Positions 26,961 to 36,750 of a stretch of DNA of 64,000 bases are shown here, piece after piece. Every line of letters begins with the position of its first letter. The stretch's first letter is position 1. This stretch comes from Clostridia bacterium (GTDB lineage: Bacteria; Bacillota; Clostridia; Oscillospirales; Acutalibacteraceae), in assembly GCA_017409845.1 (NCBI GenBank), contig JAFQRY010000004.1, forward strand, positions 1-64,000, in the 5' to 3' direction. A program made the translations under genes and the position numbers. Below the pieces are notes generated by a model, which did no database searches, was not told the DNA's origin, and saw only the letters and a list, made by a program, of their open reading frames with translations.

Positions 26961-27952
26961 TTTGTTCCTTTCAACAGTCTGCCGACTGTTTTATCAAATA
27001 TTTTATAAATAAACCAGAATACCTTTCCGTAACAACGCATTCTGAGAGCTGTGTTGCCGAATGAATTATTTTCAAGAACTTTCTTTTTGAAATCTTTAAG
27101 TTCGGTTTTGCAAATATTTTTGTCTGTTTTGTTTAGCTTTTCATACACATTGAAAACATTGAATGCACAGCGACTGATATATTTTAATGATGCATCAATA
27201 TTGGAAAATGTCAGTTCTTTTGTGAATTCTGAATTGTGATTAAAAACAGATATATAGCTTGCAAAGTGCTTTTTTGATTTTGATGATGTCATAATTGAGT
27301 TTTTTCGGTATCTGCGGTGATAGAGAACTTCAGTGCATTGTGAAACAATTGGGGCTGAGCAAAAAAGCTGATAGGTGAAAATCATATCCTCATAAAGAAT
27401 ATCCGGAATGAATTTTATTTTGCTATCCAACAAAAAATCTTTTTTAATAAAAAGAAGAGGAACCGCACTGTGATATTCACTATTTAATGTCATCCTGCAA
27501 AAAACATCATATCCAGAAGCAGTTTCATAATGATTTTTCCGCATATAGCTTTGTTTGACGGTAAAATCATCTGTGTCTGCAAAAGAAACAGCATCAAAGA
27601 ACACAATATCACTATTATCTTTTCCAGCTATTTCAAGAAGTTTCTCAAATGCGGTTTCAGTAATATAATCATCGCTGTCAAGAAAGTAGATGTATTTTCC
27701 GTTTGCTTCGGCTAAGCCTGTGTTTCGCGCGGCTGAAAGTCCACCGTTTATTTGATGAACAACAGAAATTCTTTCATCGTTACCTGCGTATTCATCACAG
27801 ATATCGCCCGAAGAATCTGTTGAGCCGTCATCAACAAGGATGATTTCAAAATCCTGATATGTCTGCTTCAGAACGCTTTCAACGCATTCACGCAGATATG
27901 CTTCAACGTTATAAACGGGGATTATTACGCTTATGAGAGCCTGATTTTCCAT
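26957..27952 (-). CDS. Glycosyltransferase family 2
   Basis: A 331-residue enzyme with ISVIIPVYNVEAYLRECVES, EIILVDDGSTDSSGDICDEY and FLDSDDYITE. The central part holds SILYEDMIFTYQLF-like residues common in capsule GT2 enzymes. The local DNA is more AT-rich than the sugar-nucleotide genes. The product likely acts on the cytoplasmic face on an undecaprenyl-linked chain. Confidence 0.86.
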   Translation of the reverse strand: MENQALISVIIPVYNVEAYLRECVESVLKQTYQDFEIILVDDGSTDSSGDICDEYAGNDERISVVHQINGGLSAARNTGLAEANGKYIYFLDSDDYITETAFEKLLEIAGKDNSDIVFFDAVSFADTDDFTVKQSYMRKNHYETASGYDVFCRMTLNSEYHSAVPLLFIKKDFLLDSKIKFIPDILYEDMIFTYQLFCSAPIVSQCTEVLYHRRYRKNSIMTSSKSKKHFASYISVFNHNSEFTKELTFSNIDASLKYISRCAFNVFNVYEKLNKTDKNICKTELKDFKKKVLENNSFGNTALRMRCYGKVFWFIYKIFDKTVGRLLKGTK

Positions 27953-27956
27953 TATC

Positions 27957-28886
27957 TCATCTCAATCTTTCTTTGATAACGATTAAAACCGTTGCAATGA
28001 ATTTCTTGACTTCAGATATAAAGCCGTAGGAATAGTGTTTCTTCATAATCTTCTGAATTCTGCCGTCAATTTCAACATCGGTCAGAACGGGATTTTCGAT
28101 TGCCTTTGACAAATCAACACGCATTTTTTCGTTGTCTTCCGATTTGCTGTGAACACCCGATTCGTCGCAGCCGATATTGCTGTTATATGAATATCTCGGA
28201 TAAACCGTAAGAAGATTGTTTTTTACAAGATGTGCACCGAATCTTACCGACCACGAGCTGCCGTTGCCTTTTGTCTGACGGTAAAGACGCATAAATCTGT
28301 CGCTGCCGTTTGAATTGAGGCGGCGGATAAGCTTGGGAGAATTATAGAAAGCTTTAATATCTTTGAGCTCCCAGTCAACGCCGTCCCAGCGATTCTTCCA
28401 TGTTGCCCAGGTCCAGCTGCACGAACGGTAAGCGGCAAAAACATCGTTTTTACAGTCATCGGGAAAATCAATCATAGGAGTATAGCCTGCGATCGAACCG
28501 ATTTTTTTGTTGCTTTCATAGTAATCAAGAGCTTTGTTTATAAAACTGAGGAAGAAAGGCGAAACCTTGCAGTCATCCTCAACAACGATTACCCTGCCGT
28601 ATCTGTTGATAACATCGGTAACACCTGAAATAACGGATGCGGCAAGACCCTTGTTGACGGGACTTTCGGTAACCGTGACGGACTTGAAGTCGCCCGAATC
28701 CTTTATCGCCGTAACGGCGGTACGGACTTCATTGACCTTATCTTTGCCTGCATCGTTTTTTGCTCCGTCCGAGAAAATGAAAAGCTCGGACTCCTTTGCC
28801 TCCTTACAAGCGGCAAGAGCATTATATGTTTCAATAAAATGGTCTGCACGGTTATATACAAATATTATAATCGGTGCGTAGCTCAT
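27957..28886 (-). CDS. GT-A glycosyltransferase (GNT-I-like/GT2-related)
   Basis: A 309-residue protein starting YAPIIIFVYNRADHFIETYN, with FIFSDGAK and VIVVEDDCKVSPFFLSFIN (EDD metal motif). SCSWTWATWKNRWDGVDW is a conserved acceptor-side block seen in this GNT-I-like bacterial group. It is distinct from the neighbouring classic GT2 enzymes in having EDD in place of DSDD. AAAGGAG lies eight bases before the ATG. Confidence 0.8.
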   Translation of the reverse strand: MSYAPIIIFVYNRADHFIETYNALAACKEAKESELFIFSDGAKNDAGKDKVNEVRTAVTAIKDSGDFKSVTVTESPVNKGLAASVISGVTDVINRYGRVIVVEDDCKVSPFFLSFINKALDYYESNKKIGSIAGYTPMIDFPDDCKNDVFAAYRSCSWTWATWKNRWDGVDWELKDIKAFYNSPKLIRRLNSNGSDRFMRLYRQTKGNGSSWSVRFGAHLVKNNLLTVYPRYSYNSNIGCDESGVHSKSEDNEKMRVDLSKAIENPVLTDVEIDGRIQKIMKKHYSYGFISEVKKFIATVLIVIKERLR

Positions 28887-28971
28887 ATTATTTCTCCTTT
28901 AGAACCTTTCAATCCAGAAACGCCGAAAAGCGTTAAAATAACCGCTTTCAGGCATAGTTAGGATTATTCTG

Positions 28972-30228
28972 TTACTCCAAAATGTCTGTGTATGCATCAA
29001 TGAGCAACTGTGCATTTCTTTCTGCATCGTGGGTTATGAGTGCTTTTTTCTTGCCCGCTTCGGAGAGTGAGAGAGCAAGCTCATCATTATCGAAAATACG
29101 CTTTATATTCCAGGCAAGAAGCTTCGGGTCGTCGTTTCTGTAGAAAAGAGCCTCTTTGCCGTCCTCTGCCATATCCGAAACACCGCCAACATAAGCCGTA
29201 ACGCAGGGAGTGCCCACCATCATGGCTTCGCCGAGAGTGTTGGGACTGTTTTCGACGGTTGAACACAAAACATATGCGTTGACTTTTGAAAGCCTTTCGG
29301 CAACCTGCCGTGCTTTGAGAGGACCCGTGAATTCAATATGATTCTGAACACCGAGGTCATATATGAGCTTCTTGAGATATGCCGCATATCCTTTTTTGAG
29401 GAATGAACGCTTGTCGTTCTCCTGATATGGCTTATATCCTGCAACATACACCTTGATATCGGGATATTCTCTTATCAGATAGGGGAGTGCCATAACAACA
29501 AAGTGAACACCCTTGAGCGCACTGTAGCCGTTGCCGACATAGATCGAGTGGCGCTCCATCTTTTCAAGACTCCATTTTTCCTCATAGAAAGGAGCTCTGA
29601 GAATACGGCTGCAAGGATAATATTTTGCATTGGGATTTATCGCATAGGAATGTGCTCTGTCCCAGGTTGTTCTGCCGAGAATATAGTCGGCATTTTCTAT
29701 TATTTCCTTTTCGGATTTCATGCGTGGCTTATACCATTTTGTTTTGCGAAGGTGCATAATCCATGCGGCAAAAATCTCCGTTATTGATTTTGAAAACATC
29801 ATATCATCAATCGGGAGTTGTCCGCATTGATAAGTATACTGTCCGTTAAGTATTCCCTGCAAAGAAACAACAGCGGGAATGTTGTGCTTTTTGGCGGTCA
29901 GCTGCATCGCTCTTGCGTGCAGGAATTCGGTGCCTTCAATGTTAACTATATCAGGCTTGAAGTCTGAAACAATCTTATCGCACTTTGCTTCAATCTCCGA
30001 AAGAGGTGTTGAAGAAGTGTAGTAAAGGCTGAAATATGTTACGCCGTCAATAGTTTCGCAGAAATCAAGATTCTCTTCACACTTGCACACTATACCAAGC
30101 TTGATATCTTTATTCTTGCTGAGCTGACTTGCCATAGATTCAACCCAGCCGCCAAGCACTTCAGATGCTCTGCCGAGCTTAACCGTAACTGCGGAAGGTA
30201 TTAAATTAACTGTCCATAATACTTTCAT
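28972..30228 (-). CDS. Glycosyltransferase family 4
   Basis: A 418-residue GT-B enzyme from the ATG at 30228 (GGAGCGGAG upstream). It begins KVLWTVNLIPSAV, has SIYVGNGYSALKGVHFVVMA at the donor-domain entry and STVENSPNTLGEAMMVGTP in the EX7E region. The gene start overlaps the 3-prime end of the polymerase gene by about 23 bases. A short non-coding gap of about 85 bases separates it from the next gene downstream. Confidence 0.86.
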   Translation of the reverse strand: MKVLWTVNLIPSAVTVKLGRASEVLGGWVESMASQLSKNKDIKLGIVCKCEENLDFCETIDGVTYFSLYYTSSTPLSEIEAKCDKIVSDFKPDIVNIEGTEFLHARAMQLTAKKHNIPAVVSLQGILNGQYTYQCGQLPIDDMMFSKSITEIFAAWIMHLRKTKWYKPRMKSEKEIIENADYILGRTTWDRAHSYAINPNAKYYPCSRILRAPFYEEKWSLEKMERHSIYVGNGYSALKGVHFVVMALPYLIREYPDIKVYVAGYKPYQENDKRSFLKKGYAAYLKKLIYDLGVQNHIEFTGPLKARQVAERLSKVNAYVLCSTVENSPNTLGEAMMVGTPCVTAYVGGVSDMAEDGKEALFYRNDDPKLLAWNIKRIFDNDELALSLSEAGKKKALITHDAERNAQLLIDAYTDILE

Positions 30229-31444
30229 GTTTTTTTGCTCCGCTCCAATTAATAATATCCTCAAATAAAAGTGAGGAAACAATCATAATTATGCAGGTGA
30301 ACGAATAGTTGAATGAATCCATAATCGAAACAAACATCAATGTGATGAGTGTTGCGTTTGCGGTTGATATGATGAATTTATTGTTGCTGTATTGATGTTT
30401 ATAGTGAAGTGGTACATGATAAAACATCATAACAAGAGCATAGCCGCCGAGCCAGCCGTATTTTGATATTGTGTCAAGCACTGCAGAGTGACCGCCTCCG
30501 CTTTCACGCCATAGCGAGCCTATAATAGGATATTTTATCATATCTGAAAGGCTGTTTGAATAAGCTTGTATTCTAAGTTGAATAGAGTCGCCCGTTACCC
30601 CCGTTTCTGATGTTGATATCAAGTCATTTACTTTTCTTGCAACAGCCGTACCGTCAAATGTTTCGAGAATCCATTCTCTGAAAGGTGCAATGTATAAGAT
30701 TGCTGCCATTACCAAAGCAAACATAAGAATGGTGATAATAAATGCCGGAGCAACTTTTTTTCCTCGGTAAAAAATAAGAATAATTAAACCGACAGTGCTC
30801 GCAAAAAGTGCAATCGAATAACCTGCAAGTTCAAGTAGTCTGACAAACGTATATGCCCATACCGCACCTATGGCAAAGAATATTTTGTTGTTTTTGAAAG
30901 CTTTGAATGTCCATGCTACTATTAGTGGACTGATACATACCTGGGGATAAATAAGGCTGTAACCGCCTATGCCTTGTCTAAGATATTCATAGGTTGCTTC
31001 GTCGTCACGCACAAGAAGCCTTGCAATGGTATGGTCTTCAATGAGAAGCGTGAAGGTTTTGTAATTCCAGATTGTCAGAAGAACAAGCACTATCGGCACT
31101 ATTCCGTAAAGCTCATCCCATTTATCGTCATAGAAATAGGTCATCATAAAGCAGATAACCAGCATTATAAAAGCAATTTGTTTTATCAGTGCAGAAAAAT
31201 CATATTTTTCGAAGTAGACGACAACCATAACCGCAATCAGGAAGAATATCGCACCGATTTGTTCTTTTCCGAGGGTTATGGGATTTTCTCTTACAAACCA
31301 TATTGCCACCCAGATAACGGCACAGGCGAGAGCGATGATTCGGTAAACTGTATCAACCTGAAGAGGAGGGGAAACAGTCCATATGACAAGATACAACACG
31401 GCTATTTTCTGGATAAATCCCAACGAAAGCACGTTTTTGAACAT
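30206..31444 (-). CDS. Wzy-like O-antigen/capsule polymerase or ligase
   Basis: A 412-residue hydrophobic protein with about ten to eleven predicted helices and one larger extracytoplasmic loop around residues 235-300 (containing REWILETFDGTAVARKVND). This layout fits the Wzy/WaaL superfamily. IGSLWRESGGGHSAVLDTI after the loop resembles the conserved H-containing segment of that family. No other polymerase candidate exists in the locus. Export here seems to be through an ABC transporter, which makes its presence notable. GGAGGGAAGCT precedes the start. Confidence 0.78.
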   Translation of the reverse strand: MFKNVLSLGFIQKIAVLYLVIWTVSPPLQVDTVYRIIALACAVIWVAIWFVRENPITLGKEQIGAIFFLIAVMVVVYFEKYDFSALIKQIAFIMLVICFMMTYFYDDKWDELYGIVPIVLVLLTIWNYKTFTLLIEDHTIARLLVRDDEATYEYLRQGIGGYSLIYPQVCISPLIVAWTFKAFKNNKIFFAIGAVWAYTFVRLLELAGYSIALFASTVGLIILIFYRGKKVAPAFIITILMFALVMAAILYIAPFREWILETFDGTAVARKVNDLISTSETGVTGDSIQLRIQAYSNSLSDMIKYPIIGSLWRESGGGHSAVLDTISKYGWLGGYALVMMFYHVPLHYKHQYSNNKFIISTANATLITLMFVSIMDSFNYSFTCIIMIVSSLLFEDIINWSGAKKHESIMDS

Positions 31445-31473
31445 AGCTTCCCTCCTTCATAGTTATTTTTGTT

Positions 31474-32592
31474 TTATTTCAGCCAGTTTTCTGTCGGCTG
31501 AATGAATGATTCGTAGTGAAAAGTATTGTCAGGAGTTTTTGATTGACTTTTGCTTTCAATACGGTGAAGCATTGCTTCGGATATGTTTTGAGTTGTCATA
31601 TCCTTAAGCAGACTGCCTTTACCGCTTTTTCTGATATATTCGCCGACATCGCTGACATCAGTTGTTATAATCGGCACACCGCAGGTGAAGCTTTCCGCAA
31701 ATTTGGTGGGAAAGCCCGCGTTGTTGCGCTTATCGGAGCGTCTTATAAAAATATAGCAGTCGCATCCGAGAACATATTTTATTGTTTCTTCGTGTGAAAG
31801 CCGTCCCATAAATGTTATTTTGTTGCGGACATTTTTCGGGATAAAGCAATCGGGATAAATTTTGTTGAATTCACTTTCGGTTATGCCGATAATTCTCAGA
31901 AGCGTGTTCTTTTTGTTGATGCTGCAGAATGCCTCAACAACCTTGTCAAGGCTCTCTTTTTTACCGTCGGGAATGCCCGCAAAGCAGAATTCAAAAATAC
32001 CTTCGTGCGATTCGGGAATCTGATGCCAGATTTCATCATTTATATCAACAAGCGGGGGAAGAATGAGCAGATTTTTACTGCTTTTATACTTTTTCTCCAT
32101 CATACTGCTGATTGCAATCATACCGTCGGCAGCCTTATGAGCGAAATTGCTGATAAGAATTTCGTCAAATGCCTTGAAAATCCTTTTCGGAAGCGAGCCG
32201 TCGGTATCCTTTGTCCATTCCGTGCAGTCATAGCAGACTTCAATGTTTCTCTTTGAGAAAACTTTTTTTGCTTTCAGCAAAGTGAACATCGGTACGTTGT
32301 AAAGAATTATTTTGCAAACATCGTTATATTCTTTCACGATTGCTTCGATATGCTCAACGCTCAGCATGTGATTCAGCCACTGTTTGGTTGAATTCGGATG
32401 AGCGTGCTCAAACATATTCTCATATCCGTCAACCGCTCTCAGACCGTCGAAAGAATCATCCGATGCACCGATAAAAACGGTTTTATAGCCGAGTCTGCTG
32501 AAAATCTTACCGTTTGAAACAACTCTGTTTGCCGATGCACTTTTATCGGGCAGAGAGAATCCGCCGTAATAAACTATCGTACCCTTGCTCAT
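31474..32592 (-). CDS. Glycosyltransferase family 4
   Basis: A 372-residue GT-B transferase. Its N-terminus is TIVYYGGFSLPDKSASANRV; the donor domain begins FEFCFAGIPDGKKESLDKVV, and FAESFTCGVPIITTDVSDVG stands in the EX7E region. The start at 32592 overlaps the preceding epimerase by four bases (ATGA), with AAGGAAAATT upstream. Confidence 0.83.
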   Translation of the reverse strand: MSKGTIVYYGGFSLPDKSASANRVVSNGKIFSRLGYKTVFIGASDDSFDGLRAVDGYENMFEHAHPNSTKQWLNHMLSVEHIEAIVKEYNDVCKIILYNVPMFTLLKAKKVFSKRNIEVCYDCTEWTKDTDGSLPKRIFKAFDEILISNFAHKAADGMIAISSMMEKKYKSSKNLLILPPLVDINDEIWHQIPESHEGIFEFCFAGIPDGKKESLDKVVEAFCSINKKNTLLRIIGITESEFNKIYPDCFIPKNVRNKITFMGRLSHEETIKYVLGCDCYIFIRRSDKRNNAGFPTKFAESFTCGVPIITTDVSDVGEYIRKSGKGSLLKDMTTQNISEAMLHRIESKSQSKTPDNTFHYESFIQPTENWLK

Positions 32593-33563
32593 AAATTTTC
32601 CTTGTACCACTCAATAGCGGCTTCAATTCCTCTTTCAAAACTCCAGTCGGGGTCATAGCCGAGAAGCTCTTTTGCTTTGGAGATATCGGCATTGCTGTGT
32701 TTGATATCGCCCGCTCTGTCGGGTCCGAAATTCGGTTCAATATCAACGCCGAGAGCCTTGGTAAGTCCGTAATAAATGTCAATAAGGTATTCTCTGCCGC
32801 CGTAAGCGATGTTGAATGCTTCGCCTGCGGCTTCGTGAGGAGCAAGGCAAGCCTTGAGATTTGCTTCGATAACGTTTTCGATATATGTGAAGTCACGGCT
32901 CTGCTTTCCGTCACCGTTGATGGTGGGAGTTTCGCCGTTGATGAGCATCTTGATGAATTTGGGAATAACTGCGGCATATGCGCCGTCGGGAGTCTGGCGT
33001 CTGCCGAAAACGTTGAAATAACGCATTCCGTAGGTGTCGAGCCCGTAGTGCTTTGTATATTGCTTCGCCCATTCCTCATCACACATCTTTGTGAGTGCAT
33101 AGGGGGAGAGAAGATTGCCTTCTCTGCCTTCTTTTTTTGGAAGATTGGGCTCATCGCCGTAAACGGATGACGATGAAGCATAAACAAATTTCTTGACATT
33201 GTTCTGTCTTGCGGCTTCAAGCATGTTGAGAGTGCCGCTGATATTGTTTGCACAGTAGAAAAGAGGCATTTCAATGCTTCTGGGAACACTTCCCCATGCA
33301 GCCTGATTGAGAACGTAGTCAACGCCCTCGCAAGCCTTCATGCATGTGTCAAGGTCCTTGATGTCGCCCTTGACGAATTCGTAGTCGGGGTTTGAGAGGA
33401 ACATGTCAACATTCTTCTGCGAGCCTGTTGATAAATCGTCAAGGCAGCGGACTCTGTAGCCCATTTCAAGAATGGCTTCACAGAGGTTTGAGCCGATAAA
33501 GCCCGCACCGCCTGTTACGAGGAAAAGTGAATTTTCGGGAAAAACAAGATGTCTGTAACCCAT
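32589..33563 (-). CDS. UDP-N-acetylglucosamine(-uronate) 4-epimerase, WbpP/TviC-like
   Basis: A 324-residue SDR epimerase. VTGGAGFIGSNLCEAIL binds NAD, SSSSVYGD and YALTKMCDEEWA hold the catalytic Ser, Tyr and Lys, and DLSTGSQKNVDMF is the C6/N-acetyl-type discriminating loop typical of the WbpP/TviC branch. With the dehydrogenase encoded directly upstream it would make UDP-N-acetyl-galactosaminuronic acid. GGAGGCTTTGATA precedes the ATG. Confidence 0.84.
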   Translation of the reverse strand: MGYRHLVFPENSLFLVTGGAGFIGSNLCEAILEMGYRVRCLDDLSTGSQKNVDMFLSNPDYEFVKGDIKDLDTCMKACEGVDYVLNQAAWGSVPRSIEMPLFYCANNISGTLNMLEAARQNNVKKFVYASSSSVYGDEPNLPKKEGREGNLLSPYALTKMCDEEWAKQYTKHYGLDTYGMRYFNVFGRRQTPDGAYAAVIPKFIKMLINGETPTINGDGKQSRDFTYIENVIEANLKACLAPHEAAGEAFNIAYGGREYLIDIYYGLTKALGVDIEPNFGPDRAGDIKHSNADISKAKELLGYDPDWSFERGIEAAIEWYKENL

Positions 33564-33565
33564 TA

Positions 33566-34891
33566 TCAAAGCCTCCAGTACTGATAGCCTGCTTCTGTGT
33601 AAGTCTTTCTGTCAAGAACGCCCTTGACATCAACGAGAACCTTGCCTGAATTATCTCCGCTTGCAAACATTGAGTCGATATCGCTCATTGAAAAGCCCAT
33701 GAATCCGGTGTGACCGACTGCAATGATAACGGCATCCATATCTTTAACGGTGCTGATGTCTGCAAACTCGATTCCGTAGTGCTGTCTGCCCTCCTCGGCA
33801 TCGGCAACGGGATCTGCAACAACGGGCACAATGCCGTATTCGCCGAGCTCGTTCATTATGTCGATAACTCTTGTGTTTCTTGTGTCGGGGCAGTTCTCCT
33901 TGAATGTGAAGCCGAGAATTGCAACCCTTGCATCCTTAACGTTTTTGCCTGCGGCAATAAGCTTTTTAACAACGTTTTCCGCAACATATTTGCCCATATC
34001 GTCGTTTATGCGTCTGCCTGCAAGGATAACCTGGCTGTGATAGCCGAGCTGCTCTGCTTTATATGTAAGATAGTAGGGGTCAACGCCGATGCAATGACCG
34101 CCGACAAGACCGGGGAAGAATTTAAGGAAATTCCACTTTGTGCCTGCAGCTTCGAGAACTGCTTTTGTGTCAATGCCCATCTTGTTGAAGATGATTGAAA
34201 GCTCATTCATAAATGCGATATTGATATCACGCTGGCTGTTTTCGATAACCTTTGCAGCCTCGGCAACCTTGATGCTTTCCGCACGGTGAACACCTGCTTC
34301 AACAACAAGCTCATAGACCTTTGCAACGGTATCGAGAGTTTCGTCATCCATGCCCGAAACGATTTTTACTATGGTTTCAAGTCTGTGCACCTTGTCGCCG
34401 GGATTGATTCTTTCGGGTGAATAGCCGATTTTGAAATCCACGCCGCACTTAAGACCAGATTCCTTTTCAAGAATGGGAACGCAGACATCCTCTGTTACTC
34501 CGGGATATACCGTTGATTCAAAAACAACGATTGAACCCTTTGTGAGGTTTCTGCCGAGGATGCGGCTTGCACCTTCAACGGGAGTAAGGTCGGGAGTGTG
34601 GTCGTCGTTGACGGGAGTGGGCACGGCAACGATGTGGAATTTTGCTTCGCGGAGCTTTGCTTCGTCGGAAGTGAATTCAACCGTTGTGTTCTTTATTGCT
34701 TCGTCACCGACCTCAAGGGTGGGGTCGATGCCGCTTTTATAAAGTTCAATTTTCTTTGCGTTAAGGTCATAACCGATAACACCGACTTTTTTGGCAAATG
34801 CAACCGCAATGGGCATGCCGACATAGCCGAGCCCGACAAGAGAGATTTTTTCTTCTTTTGCAACTATTTTTTCATAAAGACTTTTAAACAT
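33566..34891 (-). CDS. UDP-N-acetyl-hexosamine 6-dehydrogenase (TviB/WbpO-like)
   Basis: A 441-residue NAD-dependent nucleotide-sugar dehydrogenase. ISLVGLGYVGMPIAVAFAK is the Rossmann motif, VGGHCIGVDPYYL carries the catalytic Cys, and GFTFKENCPDTRNTR is the third domain. It oxidises C6 of UDP-GlcNAc or UDP-GalNAc in two steps. The paired 4-epimerase supports UDP-GlcNAcA/UDP-GalNAcA as product, as in Vi-antigen synthesis. The ATG at 34891 follows AAGGAATGATACT; an ATG 21 bases upstream is possible but overlaps the previous gene. Confidence 0.87.
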   Translation of the reverse strand: MFKSLYEKIVAKEEKISLVGLGYVGMPIAVAFAKKVGVIGYDLNAKKIELYKSGIDPTLEVGDEAIKNTTVEFTSDEAKLREAKFHIVAVPTPVNDDHTPDLTPVEGASRILGRNLTKGSIVVFESTVYPGVTEDVCVPILEKESGLKCGVDFKIGYSPERINPGDKVHRLETIVKIVSGMDDETLDTVAKVYELVVEAGVHRAESIKVAEAAKVIENSQRDINIAFMNELSIIFNKMGIDTKAVLEAAGTKWNFLKFFPGLVGGHCIGVDPYYLTYKAEQLGYHSQVILAGRRINDDMGKYVAENVVKKLIAAGKNVKDARVAILGFTFKENCPDTRNTRVIDIMNELGEYGIVPVVADPVADAEEGRQHYGIEFADISTVKDMDAVIIAVGHTGFMGFSMSDIDSMFASGDNSGKVLVDVKGVLDRKTYTEAGYQYWRL

Positions 34892-34902
34892 AGTATCATT
34901 CC

Positions 34903-36039
34903 TTATCTGCAAAGATTGTTTATTTTTTCGAGATATGCCTTGATAACGATATCTCTTGAGAAATTTGATTTTATATATTCTCTGCCTTTTTCGCCCATGG
35001 CTTTTCTTTCTTCATTGGGCAGGGCGAGGAATTTTCTGATTTGCTCGCAGAGAGCATCAACATCTCCGCCGTGATATATGAATCCCGTTTCGCCGTCAAT
35101 GAATGTTTCACGGCATCCGGGGTTATCCGTCGAAATAATCGGTCTGCCGCTTGATGCACTTTCAAGCAGAACATTGCTCATTCCCTCACCGTAGGTTGAG
35201 GGATGAATTGTTGCATGAGAGGCGGTGACAAAGGGCTTTATATCCTTAAGGCTGCCTCTGTATTTAATGATATCCTTTGCTTCAAGGTCCGCAAGAATAT
35301 CCTTATAGTGCATTTCTGTGGGCTCAATAAAGCCGAGCATGTTGAATTCGGTATTCGGATATTCCGCTTTGATTCTTTTGGCGGCTTCCATATAGTCGTC
35401 AACGCCCTTGTCGTGCAGGATTCTGCCGATATAGTTGAAAACAACCTTTTCTCCTTCTTTTCCGTTGCCGCCGTCGGGATAGGGCTGAAGGGGATAGCGG
35501 TCTGTATTGACACCCGAGCCGGGGATGAGCTTATGCTCGCCTTTTACCATACCCGTTTCTTCTGCAAGCTTCATATTAGTTGAATTCTGAAACATAACGC
35601 AGGCGGCACGGCGATAGGCAAATCTGAAAAGCAACATTATCAGCTTCTGCTTGAGTCCGCTTTCGTTAAGCACGCTTCCGAAGCCCGTAACGTTGGCGAT
35701 AACGGGGATTCCGAGAAGGAAGGCAGCAAGCCCCGCATAAACATTGGGCTTTGCTGTGTAAGTGAGCACAACCGAGGGCTTGTTCTTAAGGAAGAGCCTG
35801 AAATAATGGATGAAAAGCTTTATATCTGCAGCTATGTTTGTGCCGCGTCTGTCAATGACAGGGTCATCATAGCGGTATTCAAGGTGTGTCATAAGCTCAA
35901 ACTTTTCACCGTAGGGGCACGAAACAAGCATTTCAAAGCCTTTGTCGATTATAGCCTCGATAAGCTCTTTTCTGAAGCAGTAGATATCATCGCTGTCATT
36001 TGTGAGAAGGGCAATAAGATGTCTGTCTGTTTTTTTCAT
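34903..36039 (-). CDS. Glycosyltransferase family 4, PglA/CapM-like
   Basis: A 378-residue GT-B transferase. TAKPNVYAGLAAFLLGIP and NVTGFGSVL near residues 85-120 are characteristic of PglA/CapM enzymes that add the second sugar to an undecaprenyl-PP-linked first sugar. VFNYIGRILHDKGVDDYMEA and HPSTYGEGMSNVLLESASSG follow. It lies next to the initiating sugar transferase, as PglA does next to PglC. GAGGAAATAAAA precedes the chosen ATG. Confidence 0.85.
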   Translation of the reverse strand: MKKTDRHLIALLTNDSDDIYCFRKELIEAIIDKGFEMLVSCPYGEKFELMTHLEYRYDDPVIDRRGTNIAADIKLFIHYFRLFLKNKPSVVLTYTAKPNVYAGLAAFLLGIPVIANVTGFGSVLNESGLKQKLIMLLFRFAYRRAACVMFQNSTNMKLAEETGMVKGEHKLIPGSGVNTDRYPLQPYPDGGNGKEGEKVVFNYIGRILHDKGVDDYMEAAKRIKAEYPNTEFNMLGFIEPTEMHYKDILADLEAKDIIKYRGSLKDIKPFVTASHATIHPSTYGEGMSNVLLESASSGRPIISTDNPGCRETFIDGETGFIYHGGDVDALCEQIRKFLALPNEERKAMGEKGREYIKSNFSRDIVIKAYLEKINNLCR

Positions 36040-36055
36040 TTTTATTTCCTCATTA

Positions 36056-36739
36056 TCAGCGGAAAACCGCAAGAACGGTCAGTATCATAACCTTGATATC
36101 GTCAATAAAGCTGAAGCTTCTTATAGCGGCAAGGTTATATTTCATTTTATCGGGAAGCACAACCTCAAGATATGTTTTTTCAACATCCTCTGCGGCATCG
36201 AGCAGCTCGTTTTCATCCTTGTAATAAACGCTTGCTTCCGAGGTGATGCCTGCGGGGAGAAGAAGGGTTGCCATCATTTCGGGAGTATATTTTTCAACAT
36301 ATTTCGGAACCTCGGGGCGTGTGCCCACAAAGGTCATTTTTCCTCTTAAAACATCAATAAGCTGGCTTAATTCATCGAGCTTGTATTTGCGGATGAATCT
36401 TCCCGTTTTTGTTATTCTCGAATCTCCGCCCGTTGTCAGAAGAGAACCCTTGTCGGCATCCGTCACCATGGAGCGGAATTTGAAAATGCGGAATTCCTCG
36501 CCGTATTGCGTAACTCTTGTCTGGCGATAGAAAACGGGACCCTTTGAATCGAGCTTGATTGCGATTGCAAGCACAAGGAAAAGGGGAGAGAGAATAACAA
36601 GAAGCAAAAAGGAAACAACCGCATCGAACACCCTCTTTAAAATCAGCTGTCCTTTTTTCTTCTTCAAAATATCGTAGTATTCTCTTACCTCGGGCTTCTG
36701 CATTGAGGAAGGAAGGTCTTCCCATTTACGCAGTATCAT
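36056..36739 (-). CDS. Initiating sugar-1-phosphate transferase (PglC/WcfS-like)
   Basis: A 227-residue monotopic membrane enzyme that links a sugar-1-phosphate to undecaprenyl phosphate. One re-entrant helix is at about residues 28-52 (DAVVSFLLLVILSPLFLVLA), followed by GPVFYRQTRV, FRIFKFRSM, TGRFIRKYKLDELSQ and FVGTRPEVP. It lacks the large N-terminal membrane region of WbaP, so it belongs to the short PglC class. Flanking dehydratase and aminotransferase genes suggest an aminated trideoxyhexose as its substrate. AAGGTG precedes the ATG. Confidence 0.9.
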   Translation of the reverse strand: MILRKWEDLPSSMQKPEVREYYDILKKKKGQLILKRVFDAVVSFLLLVILSPLFLVLAIAIKLDSKGPVFYRQTRVTQYGEEFRIFKFRSMVTDADKGSLLTTGGDSRITKTGRFIRKYKLDELSQLIDVLRGKMTFVGTRPEVPKYVEKYTPEMMATLLLPAGITSEASVYYKDENELLDAAEDVEKTYLEVVLPDKMKYNLAAIRSFSFIDDIKVMILTVLAVFR

Positions 36740-36750
36740 ATCTTTCACCT

